Part shown: piece after piece, positions 41,921-50,041 of the stretch
Position numbering within the stretch: position 1 is the stretch's first letter
Layout: each line of letters opens with the position of its first letter
Source: Curtobacterium sp. MCBA15_012
Lineage (GTDB): Bacteria > Actinomycetota > Actinomycetes > Actinomycetales > Microbacteriaceae
Reading direction: 5' to 3'
Length of the DNA stretch: 64,000 nt
NCBI RefSeq assembly: GCF_001864935.2
Contig: NZ_CP126267.1
Coordinates: forward strand, 1,860,001-1,924,000
Translations under genes and position numbers: made by a program
Notes under the pieces: generated by a model
Databases searched by the model: none
The model's input: only the letters and a program-made list of their open reading frames with translations
Told to the model about the DNA's origin: nothing

Positions 41921-42520
41921 ATGACGAACGCCACCGGGTTCGCTCGCCGCGCAGTCCTCGCCGACCGTCTTCGGACCCACGGCCTCGCCACGAACGTCGC
42001 ACTCGTCGCCGGTGGAGCGCTGTTCACCGCCGCCATGGCACAGGTGCAGGTCCCGATGTGGCCCGTGCCGATCACCGGGCAGACGCTCGCGGTCGTCCTC
42101 GTCGGCGCCACCCTCGGTGCCCGCCGTGGCATGCTCTCGCTGCTCGTCTACGCGGTCGCCGGGCTCGCCGGTGCGCCGTTCTTCGCCGAGGCCTCCGGCG
42201 GCCTCGCAGCGCTGGCCTCGCCGAGCTTCGGGTACGTCGTCGGCTTCGTCCCCGCCGCGGGCGTCGTCGGCTGGCTCGCTCGTCGCGACTGGGACCGCAA
42301 GGTCGGCCGCGCCACCGTCGCCATGCTCCTCGCGAGCGCGATCCCCTTCGTCACGGGGCTGCCCTGGCTCGCGGTCGTGCTCGGTGAGCTCGGCGCGCCG
42401 AACGACCTGCAGTCGGTGCTCGCCGCCGGCCTCTACCCGTTCGTCGTCGGCGGTGTCGCCAAGGCGCTCATCGCCGCGGGCCTGCTGCCCCTCACGTGGA
42501 AGCTGGTCGGCCGCCGCTGA
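41921..42520 (+). CDS. bioY: biotin ECF-transporter substrate-binding subunit
   Basis: 199 residues with about six membrane segments. The BioY motifs QVQVPMWPVPITGQTLAVVL (about 39-58), GARRGMLSLLVYAVAGLAGAPFF (about 67-88) and FGYVVGFVPAA are clear. It captures biotin at the membrane and works with ECF energising subunits (BioM/BioN or shared EcfA/EcfT), which are not in this window. ATG41921 has AGGAG 6 nt upstream. Divergent from the ABC-F gene. Confidence 0.94.
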   Translation: MTNATGFARRAVLADRLRTHGLATNVALVAGGALFTAAMAQVQVPMWPVPITGQTLAVVLVGATLGARRGMLSLLVYAVAGLAGAPFFAEASGGLAALASPSFGYVVGFVPAAGVVGWLARRDWDRKVGRATVAMLLASAIPFVTGLPWLAVVLGELGAPNDLQSVLAAGLYPFVVGGVAKALIAAGLLPLTWKLVGRR

Positions 42521-42563
42521 CGCAGCGCGCCGACGCTGCGTCGTGACGCAGCGTCCCGCCGAC

Positions 42564-42595
42564 GAGGGCCCCGCACCGGACGGTGCGGGGCCCTC
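42564..42595 (+). terminator. bioY terminator hairpin
   Basis: 15-bp perfect stem (42564-42578 with 42581-42595) and a 2-nt loop, 44 nt after the bioY stop. Followed by CGTCGTTCGGGGGGGG, no T-run. An 8-G tract (42604-42611) comes just after. Confidence 0.75.
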
Positions 42596-42727
42596 CGTCG
42601 TTCGGGGGGGGCGGCCACGACCGGGCGGGACACGCCGTGGGTCCAACGCCGAGCGGGCCGGACCGGTCGGCCCGACGCGGGGAGGGTGACGAAACGGTCC
42701 CGCTCGGCGGTGCCCTGCGCCGACGAC

Positions 42728-42826
42728 GGACGGGAGGCGCGGTGACGTCGGGCCCGTCCGGCGGCGACCCGCACCGACGACGGACGGGAGGCGCGGTGCC
42801 AGCTGGCACCGCGCCTCCCGTCCGTC
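42728..42826. repeat. intergenic palindrome: half copy plus 48-bp perfect palindrome
   Basis: The left arm alone (GGACGGGAGGCGCGGTG) is at 42728-42744. A complete copy at 42779-42826 is a perfect 48-bp palindrome with no spacer, centre CCAGCTGG. It ends 13 nt from the sufT stop. Together with the bioY hairpin this accounts for most of the 318-nt gap 42521-42838; the rest looks empty. Confidence 0.93.
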
Positions 42827-42838
42827 TGGGGGTCGCGA

Positions 42839-43174
42839 CTAGATCGAGAAGCCGAGGGCGCGCATCATCTCGCGCCCGTCGTCGGTGATCCGCTCCGGAC
42901 CCCACGGCGGCATCCACACCCAGTTGATGCGGAACGCGTCGACGATGCCGTCCAGCGCGTTGGCCGTGTCGCCCTCGATGACGTCGGTCAGCGGGCAGCC
43001 GGCGCTCGTCAGCGTCATGCTGATGACGAGTGCGTTGGCCTCGTCGTCCATCGCGAGGTCGTAGATCAGGCCGAGGTCGACGATGTTCACGCCGAGCTCG
43101 GGGTCCTGGACCTCCTTGAGGCCCTCGACGACCTCGTCGAACTTCTCCGGGGAGAGTGCGGTGATCACGGTCAC
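42839..43174 (-). CDS. sufT: metal-sulfur cluster assembly factor (SufT, DUF59/MIP18)
   Basis: 111 residues. VQDPELGVNIVDLGLIYDL (about 22-40) and the conserved Cys in LTSAGCPLTDVIE (about 55-67) define the MIP18/DUF59 family, followed by the C-terminal MMRALGFSI. It helps deliver Fe-S clusters to target proteins. GTG43174 overlaps the sufC stop as GTGA, so it is the last gene of the suf operon. In most actinobacteria sufS and sufU lie between sufC and sufT; here they do not. Confidence 0.93.
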   Translation of the reverse strand: MTVITALSPEKFDEVVEGLKEVQDPELGVNIVDLGLIYDLAMDDEANALVISMTLTSAGCPLTDVIEGDTANALDGIVDAFRINWVWMPPWGPERITDDGREMMRALGFSI

Positions 43175-43944
43175 TCCGCCGTCGTCGCGGCAGCGGCCTG
43201 CACGTAGCGGTCGTAGCCCTCGTTCTCGAGACGCTCGGCGAGCTCGGGGCCGCCCTGCTCGGCGACCTTGCCCGCGACGAACACGTGCACGAAATCCGGC
43301 TTGATGTAGCGGAGGATGCGCGTGTAGTGCGTGATGAGCAGCACGCCCAGGCCGGTCGCGGCCTTGGCGCGGTTGACGCCCTCGGACACGATCTTCAGCG
43401 CGTCGACGTCGAGGCCGGAGTCGGTCTCGTCGAGCACCGCGAACCGGGGCTTGAGGAGCTCGAGCTGCATGATCTCGTGGCGCTTCTTCTCGCCACCGGA
43501 GAAGCCCTCGTTGACGTTGCGCTCGGCGAACGCCGGGTCCATCTTGAGGTCGGCCATCGAGCTGCGGAGGTCCTTGACCCAGCCGCGGAGCGCCGGGGCC
43601 TCGCCGTCGATCGCGGTCTTCGCGGTGCGCAGGAAGTTCGACACCGTGACGCCCGGGATCTCGACGGGGTACTGCATCGCGAGGAACATGCCCGCCCGGG
43701 CGCGCTCGTCGACGCTCATCGCGAGGACGTCCTCGCCGTCGAGGGTGATCGAGCCGCCGACGACGTGGTAGCGCGGGTGACCGGCGATCGTGTAGGCCAG
43801 GGTCGACTTGCCGGACCCGTTCGGCCCCATGATCGCGTGGATCTCGCCCTCGTTGATGGTGAGGTCGACACCCTTCAGGATCTCCTTCGTGCCCTGGTCG
43901 GTGTCGATCGAGACCTGCAGGTCGCGGATTTCCAGAGTGGACAT
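43171..43944 (-). CDS. sufC: Fe-S cluster assembly ATPase SufC
   Basis: 257-residue ABC-type ATPase of the SufBCD scaffold. Walker A MGPNGSGKSTLAYTIAG (about 39-55), the SufC hallmark signature GFSGGEKKRHEIMQ (about 146-159), Walker B FAVLDETDSGLDVDALK and the H-loop LLITHYTRIL. ATG43944 follows a 103-nt spacer after the Rieske gene; a GAAGGAA Shine-Dalgarno is present about 9 nt upstream. Confidence 0.96.
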   Translation of the reverse strand: MSTLEIRDLQVSIDTDQGTKEILKGVDLTINEGEIHAIMGPNGSGKSTLAYTIAGHPRYHVVGGSITLDGEDVLAMSVDERARAGMFLAMQYPVEIPGVTVSNFLRTAKTAIDGEAPALRGWVKDLRSSMADLKMDPAFAERNVNEGFSGGEKKRHEIMQLELLKPRFAVLDETDSGLDVDALKIVSEGVNRAKAATGLGVLLITHYTRILRYIKPDFVHVFVAGKVAEQGGPELAERLENEGYDRYVQAAAATTAE

Positions 43945-44047
43945 TGCGTGTGTTCCTTCGTTTGCGGTCGTGCCGCGGACGAGCCGCGGGAAGTCGTTGC
44001 GCCCGGTCGGGCGACGGGCACGAGGCCGGTCGACGGACCGGGGACGG

Positions 44048-44374
44048 TCAGTCGACGGGTACGGGGTCGTGGACGTCGACGTACACGTCGCCGTCCCGGA
44101 CCTCGACCCGGAAGACCGGGACCGGCTCGTAGGCCGGGAAGTTCTGCGGCTTGCCGGTGGCCAGCGAGAACCGCGAGCCGTGCGCCCAGCACTCGAGGGT
44201 GTCCCCCTCGACGAAGCCCTCGGCCAGCGAGATGTCGCCGTGCGTGCAGGTGTCGCCGATGGCGTGCACCGCACCCGCGGAGTCCTTCACGATCGCGACC
44301 GCTGTGCCGTCGACGACGACCCGCATCGGGCTGTCGACGGTGATCTCCGACTCGGCGCAGACCTTCTCGGCCAT
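44048..44374 (-). CDS. Rieske-type ferredoxin of the suf operon
   Basis: 108 residues, a complete Rieske [2Fe-2S] domain: Cys-X-His in TCTHGDISLAEG (about 42-53) and Cys-X2-His in ECWAHGSRFSLATG (about 61-74). It is of the non-heme oxygenase ferredoxin type. In actinobacterial suf operons this small protein regularly sits between sufD and sufC, likely carrying electrons for cluster assembly. ATG44374 shares one base with the sufD stop (TGATG). Confidence 0.93.
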   Translation of the reverse strand: MAEKVCAESEITVDSPMRVVVDGTAVAIVKDSAGAVHAIGDTCTHGDISLAEGFVEGDTLECWAHGSRFSLATGKPQNFPAYEPVPVFRVEVRDGDVYVDVHDPVPVD

Positions 44375-45660
44375 CAGGCGTCCGCCTGCTCGGCGCCGGC
44401 CTCGGGCTCGGCGATCACGGTCCGGCCGGCGGCGAGCTCCTGCTCGACCGCGGCGATGAGACGCTCCTCGAGCTCGGGTGCGCCGATCTTCTGGATGACC
44501 TCGACGAGGAAGCCCAGGACGACGAGGCGACGGGCCTCTTCCTCGGGGATGCCGCGGGCCTGCAGGTAGAACAGCTGCTCGTCGTCGAACCGCCCGGTCG
44601 CACTCGCGTGCCCGGCGCCCTCGATGTTGCCCGTCTCGATCTCGAGGTTCGGGATGCTGTCCGCACGCGTGCCGTCCGTGAGTACCAGGTTGCGGTTCTG
44701 CTCGTACGAGTCGGTCCCGTCGCCGGCACGGCCGATGAGCACGTCGCCGATCCAGACCGTGTGCGCGCCCTCGCCCTGCAGCGCGCCCTTGTAGTTGACC
44801 CGGCCGCGCGTGTTCGGCGCGTCGTGGTTCACGTAGACCTGCTGCTCGATGTACTGCCCGGCGTCCGCGAAGTACACGCCGTACATCTCGGTGTCCGCGC
44901 CCTGCGCCCCGAGGTGCGTCGACGGGTTGACGCGCACGACGTCACCGCCGAGCGAGACGACCACGTGCTTGAGGAAGGCGTCACGGCCGACCTCGGCGAA
45001 CTGCGTCGACACGTGCACGGCGTCGTCGTCCCAGTCCTGCAGGCTGACGACGGTCAGGCGAGCGCCGTCCCGCACGACGATCTCGACGTTCTCGCTGAGC
45101 AGTGCGGACCCGCGGTTGTCGATCACGACGATGCCCTGCGCGTGCTGCTCGGCGGTGATGACCGTGTGTGCGGCACGAGCCTGCGAGCCGAAGTCGGACC
45201 GCGTGATCGTGATCGACTCGTGGGCCTCGGTCGCCTTCACGGTGACCTTCAGCACAGCGTCGCGCGCGGTCCAGGCCGCCGCGGCCGCACGGTCCTCCGG
45301 CAGGCCAGCGGTCCCGACGGCCGGGTCGTCGCTGCGACCCCACTCGACGTCGGCACCCTCGGTCTGACGGGCGAGGAACGGGTACGCGGATCCGTCGAGC
45401 CCGCCGTCGAGCAACGGCTGCAGCTTGGCGATCGGCGCGAACTTCCAGTTCACCTCACGCCCGGTCACGGGCGGGAAGGCTTCGAGGTCGCCGGACTGCG
45501 GACGCTCGGAGCGCGTCTGGACCGGGACCTTCTTCTCGGCGCCGTCGGCGGTCGGGGCGTCCCAGCCGCCGTCGGAGTGCGCCTTCGCGCCGTGCTGCTC
45601 CGAGCCGGGGGCCGGGGCGACCGGCTGGTCGATGCGGGGGGTGGGCGTGGTGCTGCTCAC
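44374..45660 (-). CDS. sufD: Fe-S cluster assembly protein SufD
   Basis: 428 residues. A variable N-terminus leads to the beta-helix core of SufB/SufD: HVVVSLGGDVVRVNPSTHLG (about 236-255), QQVYVNHDAPNTRGRVNYKG (about 282-301) and GHASATGRFDDEQLFYLQARG (about 354-374). It forms the scaffold with SufB and SufC. The GTG at 45660 overlaps the sufB TAG by one base. C-terminus is Glu/Ala-rich. Confidence 0.95.
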   Translation of the reverse strand: MSSTTPTPRIDQPVAPAPGSEQHGAKAHSDGGWDAPTADGAEKKVPVQTRSERPQSGDLEAFPPVTGREVNWKFAPIAKLQPLLDGGLDGSAYPFLARQTEGADVEWGRSDDPAVGTAGLPEDRAAAAAWTARDAVLKVTVKATEAHESITITRSDFGSQARAAHTVITAEQHAQGIVVIDNRGSALLSENVEIVVRDGARLTVVSLQDWDDDAVHVSTQFAEVGRDAFLKHVVVSLGGDVVRVNPSTHLGAQGADTEMYGVYFADAGQYIEQQVYVNHDAPNTRGRVNYKGALQGEGAHTVWIGDVLIGRAGDGTDSYEQNRNLVLTDGTRADSIPNLEIETGNIEGAGHASATGRFDDEQLFYLQARGIPEEEARRLVVLGFLVEVIQKIGAPELEERLIAAVEQELAAGRTVIAEPEAGAEQADA

Positions 45661-47078
45661 TAGCCGACGGATCCTTCCATGCTCATCTCGATGAGCTTGT
45701 TGAGTTCGAGTGCGTACTCCATCGGGAGCTCCCGGGCGATCGGCTCGATGAAGCCGCGGACGATCATCGCCATCGCCTCGTCCTCGGGCATGCCGCGGGA
45801 CATGAGGTAGAACAGCTGCTCCTCGCTCACGCGCGAGACCGTCGCCTCGTGGCCGAGCTGCACGTCGTCGACGCGGATGTCGATCGCCGGGTAGGTGTCA
45901 CTGCGGCTGACCGTGTCGACCAGGAGCGCGTCGCACCGGACGGTGTTCGCCGCGTGGTGGGCCCCCGGGTCGACCCGGACCTCGCCGCGGTACCCGGCAC
46001 GACCGCCACCGCGGGCGATGGACTTCGAGACGATCGACGACGTCGTGTACGGCGCCATGTGGATCATCTTCGCGCCGGCGTCCTGGTGCTGACCCGGACC
46101 GGCGAACGCGACCGAGAGGGTCTCGCCCTTGGCGTGCTCGCCGGCGAGGTAGATCGACGGGTACTTCATCGTGACCTTGGAGCCGATGTTGCCGTCGATC
46201 CACTCCATCGTGGCGCCCTCGTGCGCGATCGCACGCTTGGTCACGAGGTTGTAGACGTTGTTCGACCAGTTCTGGATCGTCGTGTAGCGCACACGGGCGT
46301 TCTTCTTCACGATGATCTCGACCACGGCGGAGTGGAGCGAGTCCGACTTGTAGATCGGCGCGGTGCAGCCCTCGATGTAGTGGACGTAGGAGTCCTCGTC
46401 CGCGATGATCAGCGTCCGCTCGAACTGGCCCATGTTCTCGGTGTTGATCCGGAAGTAGGCCTGCAGCGGGATCTCGACGTGCACGCCCTTCGGGACGTAG
46501 ACGAACGAGCCGCCCGACCACACGGCGGCGTTCAGCGCGGCGAACTTGTTGTCGCCGGCCGGGATGACGGAGCCGAAGTACTCCTCGAAGAACTCCGGGT
46601 GCTCGCGGAGCGCCGTGTCGGTGTCCATGAAGATGACGCCCTGCTGCTCCAGGTCCTCGCGGATCTGGTGGTAGACGACCTCGGACTCGTACTGCGCGGC
46701 GACACCGGCGACGAGGCGCTGACGCTCGGCCTCGGGGATGCCGAGGCGCTCGTAGGTCGCCCGGATGTCCTCGGGCAGGTCCTCCCAGGACTGCGCCTGC
46801 TTCTCGGTCGACTTGACGAAGTACTTGATGTTGTCGAAGTCGATGTCCGACAGGTCGGCACCCCAGGAGGGCATCGGCTTGCGGTCGAAGAGGGTCAGGG
46901 CCTTGAGCCGGTTCTTCAGCATCCACTCCGGCTCGGACTTGCGAGCCGAGATGTCGCGGACGACCTCCTCGGACAGGCCGCGGCGGGCGGAGGCCCCGGC
47001 GGTGTCGGAGTCGGACCAGCCGAACTCGTACTGGCCGAGCCCTTCGAGCTCGGGACGGTCGATGAGCACGTCGGACAT
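45660..47078 (-). CDS. sufB: Fe-S cluster assembly protein SufB
   Basis: 472 residues, first gene of the operon. SufB-specific motifs: [18 protein letters not shown] (about 45-62), [16 protein letters not shown] (about 86-101), [31 protein letters not shown] (about 200-225), [20 protein letters not shown] with the conserved Cys (about 265) and [21 protein letters not shown]47078 has GAGGAG 6 nt upstream. No SufR repressor gene precedes it. Confidence 0.96.
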   Translation of the reverse strand: MSDVLIDRPELEGLGQYEFGWSDSDTAGASARRGLSEEVVRDISARKSEPEWMLKNRLKALTLFDRKPMPSWGADLSDIDFDNIKYFVKSTEKQAQSWEDLPEDIRATYERLGIPEAERQRLVAGVAAQYESEVVYHQIREDLEQQGVIFMDTDTALREHPEFFEEYFGSVIPAGDNKFAALNAAVWSGGSFVYVPKGVHVEIPLQAYFRINTENMGQFERTLIIADEDSYVHYIEGCTAPIYKSDSLHSAVVEIIVKKNARVRYTTIQNWSNNVYNLVTKRAIAHEGATMEWIDGNIGSKVTMKYPSIYLAGEHAKGETLSVAFAGPGQHQDAGAKMIHMAPYTTSSIVSKSIARGGGRAGYRGEVRVDPGAHHAANTVRCDALLVDTVSRSDTYPAIDIRVDDVQLGHEATVSRVSEEQLFYLMSRGMPEDEAMAMIVRGFIEPIARELPMEYALELNKLIEMSMEGSVG

Positions 47079-47342
47079 GGTCTCCTCAATTCTCTTCGCG
47101 GCAGCTGCAGCCGGTGCAACCGGTCGGTGTCGGACGACATTCCACCGCAGACCCCCGACACGGTGCTGCCGTGTGCCGCGGACGCGGTGTTGCTGCCTCG
47201 CAACGTCGATGGTCCCACGCAGTCCCCGGATCGATCGGCGATCACGGCCCATTCGGAGCCGGCGCCTGCCTAGACTTGACTGCTGCTGAACCCTCGAATC
47301 CTACAGGCTCAGCGCACCGAACAACAGGAAGGCACCATCCTC
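47079..47342. promoter_or_regulatory. divergent control region of the suf operon and ctaA
   Basis: Plus-strand TAGACT at 47271-47276 is a -10 candidate for ctaA, giving a leader of about 60 nt with AGGAAGG before the start. Minus-strand TAGGAT (47303-47298) and TAGGCA (about 47275-47270) are candidates for sufB, implying a leader near 190-215 nt. No ORF here has coding character. Confidence 0.4.
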
Positions 47343-48329
47343 GTGACCCGCGTCGGACCACCCGTCGAACAGCACGTCGCACACGACGGCCGGACCGCAC
47401 GGTGGTGGTCCCTCCCCCGGGCGGTCGACCCCCGCGTGATCTGGCTCGCGTGGGCGTCCTTCGTGGTCGAGGTCGTCCTGATCGGCACCGGCGGGCTCGT
47501 CCGGCTCACGGCGTCCGGGCTCGGCTGCCCGACGTGGCCGAAGTGCACGGCCGAGTCGCTCGTGTCGACGCCCGAGATGGGCATCCACGGTGTGATCGAG
47601 TTCGGGAACCGGCTCCTCACCTTCGTGCTCGTCGTCGTCGCGATCGCCACCTTCCTGGCCGTCGTCCGGATGCGCCGCACCCGCCCGGAGCTGTTCTGGC
47701 TCGCCTTCGCCCAGGGCATCGCCATCCCGGTGCAGGCGGTCATCGGTGGCCTGAGCGTGCTCACGAACCTCAACCCGTTCGTCGTCGGCCTGCACTTCGT
47801 GGTCTCGGCGACCCTCGTGGCGGTCACCGCGACGCTCGTGTACCGGTCGATGAACGGCCCCCGCGCCGCGGCCCGTCTGGTCCCGGCGTGGTACACCGGC
47901 GTCGTCCGTGCGACCGTCGCGGCCGTCGCGGTCACGGTGCTCGTGGGCATCCTCACGACCGGGAGCGGCCCGCACGCCGGCGCCGACGAAGCCGTCGACG
48001 GCGGACGGCTCCACCGCACGGGCTTCGACCCGCAGCTCATGGAGCACCTGCACGCGGTCCCGGCCTACGTCCTGTTCGCCCTGACGCTCGTCCTCGTCGC
48101 CGGTGCGGTGGTGCTGCGCATGTCGAGCCGGTGGGCACTCGTGCTCCTCGTCGTCGAGTTCGTGCAGATCGCGGTCGGCCTCACCCAGGCGCGCACCGGC
48201 CTCCCCGTCGGACTCGTCGGCACGCACATGGTCCTCGCGGGTCTGCTCGTCGGCGCGGTCACGGTCGTCGTGCTCTCGACGCGCGCGAGCGCCGGTCGCC
48301 AGGCCGTGCGGGAGCCCCTGCACGCCTGA
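47343..48329 (+). CDS. ctaA: heme A synthase (CtaA/COX15)
   Basis: 328 residues, eight membrane segments. Oxidises heme O to heme A for aa3-type oxidase. Motifs: GTGGLVRLTASGLGCPTWPKC (split at about 45-65; Cys58 and Cys64 form the extracytoplasmic pair), the heme-ligand His in GIHGVIEFGNRLL (about 77), FVVGLHFVVSATL (about 148) and a second pair in MEHLHAVPAYVLF and GLVGTHMVLAGLL. GTG47343 follows GGAAGG. Converges on ctaB, its pathway partner. Confidence 0.95.
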   Translation: MTRVGPPVEQHVAHDGRTARWWSLPRAVDPRVIWLAWASFVVEVVLIGTGGLVRLTASGLGCPTWPKCTAESLVSTPEMGIHGVIEFGNRLLTFVLVVVAIATFLAVVRMRRTRPELFWLAFAQGIAIPVQAVIGGLSVLTNLNPFVVGLHFVVSATLVAVTATLVYRSMNGPRAAARLVPAWYTGVVRATVAAVAVTVLVGILTTGSGPHAGADEAVDGGRLHRTGFDPQLMEHLHAVPAYVLFALTLVLVAGAVVLRMSSRWALVLLVVEFVQIAVGLTQARTGLPVGLVGTHMVLAGLLVGAVTVVVLSTRASAGRQAVREPLHA

Positions 48330-48431
48330 CCCGTCCACGCCACCCTGCGATGCCCCGCGAGCCCTCGGCGCGCGGGGCATCGTCGAGTCCGGGCGACCGG
48401 CGTCGCACGTGCCCCGCGCACGCGACGTCGT

Positions 48432-48531
48432 CGACGTCGCACGACAGCGGCGATGACGCAGACAGCCGCCCCGCGGACACTCGGCCGCGTCGTGCGACGA
48501 CTCCGACGTCGAACGACAGCGGCGATGACGC
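48432..48531. repeat. 28-nt direct repeat in the ctaA-ctaB gap
   Basis: A 28-nt segment at 48432-48459 recurs at 48504-48531 with one mismatch, 72 nt apart; its core is ACGACAGCGGCGATGACG. An inverted copy of the first part (GTCGTGCGACG) lies at 48489-48499 between them. Confidence 0.85.
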
Positions 48532-48570
48532 CGGACAGCGGCCGGGCCCCTGCGACCGGACCACCCACGC

Positions 48571-48688
48571 GACGGGAGGCGCGCAACCAGCCCGCCATGC
48601 GCCTCCCGGCCTGCCACCCGTCGGACGGGAGGCGCGCAACCAGCCCGCCACGCGCCTCCCGGCCTGCCACCCGTCGGACGGGAGGCAC
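48571..48688. repeat. 53-nt tandem array of palindrome-family elements
   Basis: Units begin at 48571, 48624 and 48677, exactly 53 nt apart; the first two are complete and differ at one position, the third keeps only its first 12 nt. Each unit holds arms GACGGGAGGCGCG and GCGCCTCCCGGC plus a 13-nt tail. It ends 38 nt from the ctaB stop. With the direct repeat at 48432-48531 it fills most of the 396-nt convergent gap 48330-48725; the rest looks empty. Confidence 0.9.
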
Positions 48689-48725
48689 GGATCCGGCCAG
48701 GCGGCGCGGCGCGCGACCCGCGGGA

Positions 48726-49673
48726 CTACACCGAGAAGGTGAAGACCTGCGGCAGCAGCGGGTCGATGCCCACGGCGATGAACAGCAGCGTCAGGTACGT
48801 GATGGAGCTGTGGAACACGCGCATCGGCTGGACGTGCTCGACGTGCTGGATCGCCCGCGAGTACAGGCGGTGCGACTCGACGACGAACCAGATGCCCCCG
48901 GCCAGCGCGACCACGGTGTAGAGCGGGCCCATGTTCGCAACAGGCACGAGCAACAGCGAGCAGACGAGCGTCGCCCACGCGTACAGGACGACCTGGAGCC
49001 CGACGACCGTGCGGCCCCGCACGACGGCGAGCATCGGCACGTCGGCGGCGTCGTAGTCGTCGCGGTACTTCATCGACAGCGGCCAGTAGTGCGGCGGCGT
49101 CCAGAGGAAGATCACCATGAACAGGATGATCGGCGTCCAGGACAGCGAACCGGTGACCCCGGCCCAGCCGATGAGCACGGGCATGCAGCCGGCCGAGCCG
49201 CCCCAGACGATGTTCTGCGGCGTCCGACGCTTGAGCCAGAGCGTGTAGACGCACACGTAGATGAGGATCGCGACGACGCTCAGCGCGGCGGCGAGCCAGT
49301 TGACCAGGAACCCGAGGACCGCGGTCGACAGGACGGCGAGCACCCACGAGAACACCAGGGCCTCGCGGTCGGACAGCTCCCCCGTCACGAGCGGACGCGT
49401 GCTCGTGCGCTTCATCAGCCGGTCGATGTCGCGGTCGATGTAGCAGTTGAACGCCGAGGCGGAGCCCGCAGACATCGCGCCGCCGAGCATCGTCCAGAAC
49501 ACGAGCCAGAGGTCCGGCACGCCGCGTTCGGCGAGGAACATCGTCGGCGCGGTCGTCACGAGCAGCAGCTCCATCACGCGCGGCTTCGTCAGCGAGACGT
49601 ACGCACGGACCTTGCGGGACAGCGTCGAACGGGGTCGATCGGTGTCCGGCCGGGTCACGGTGGCAGTCGGCAA
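48726..49673 (-). CDS. ctaB: protoheme IX farnesyltransferase (heme O synthase)
   Basis: 315 residues with about nine membrane segments. Attaches a farnesyl group to heme B. Motifs: [15 protein letters not shown] (about 23-37), the Asp-rich [20 protein letters not shown] (about 75-94) for Mg-diphosphate binding, and [16 protein letters not shown] (about 186-201). The frame is open to 49766, but TTG49673 is preferred: a GAGG lies 5 nt upstream and the length then matches the family; GTG49658 is an alternative. Minus-strand TAAACT at 49776-49771 is a -10 candidate. Confidence 0.93.
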   Translation of the reverse strand: MPTATVTRPDTDRPRSTLSRKVRAYVSLTKPRVMELLLVTTAPTMFLAERGVPDLWLVFWTMLGGAMSAGSASAFNCYIDRDIDRLMKRTSTRPLVTGELSDREALVFSWVLAVLSTAVLGFLVNWLAAALSVVAILIYVCVYTLWLKRRTPQNIVWGGSAGCMPVLIGWAGVTGSLSWTPIILFMVIFLWTPPHYWPLSMKYRDDYDAADVPMLAVVRGRTVVGLQVVLYAWATLVCSLLLVPVANMGPLYTVVALAGGIWFVVESHRLYSRAIQHVEHVQPMRVFHSSITYLTLLFIAVGIDPLLPQVFTFSV

Positions 49674-50041
49674 GGGAACCTCAGTCTGTTCGCATCGGCT
49701 CGCACACTCGGTGGACGGCTCCGTCGTCGTCGGGGCGTGCGTCGACCCGGAATGCACACGGGTCACCGTCAGTTTAGGCCATCACGGCGCCGCGACGATG
49801 CCCCGCCCCGCCGGACCGGTCGACGTCCGACACCAGACCGTGTCACCTGAACACCTTCTGAGTACGTGGTCACTATGCTGGGGGTGCCCTCCCGCAGTGC
49901 GTGCCCCGAAGACGTCGGCCGCACCGTGCCGGATCGGCCGCCGCTCGACGGCGACACGACACACGGCCCGGGACGGCGACCATGTCCGTGCGATGGCACG
50001 AGCCCTCGCACATGTCGCAACAACGAAGGGTCTACATCCAA
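49674..50041. promoter_or_regulatory. divergent promoter region of ctaB and tkt
   Basis: 368 nt with no convincing gene. TATGCT at 49874-49879 is the best -10 for tkt and would give a leader of about 155 nt; TAAACT (49776-49771) faces ctaB. The tkt leader includes short open frames but no clear riboswitch fold by eye. Confidence 0.45.

Noticed and set aside
42604..42611. Eight-G tract as a phase-variable switch
   Set aside because: It lies downstream of the bioY hairpin in a convergent gap, not in a gene or promoter, so length change would have no obvious effect.
48571..48688. CRISPR-like array
   Set aside because: The units are contiguous tandem repeats with no variable spacers, and no cas gene is near.
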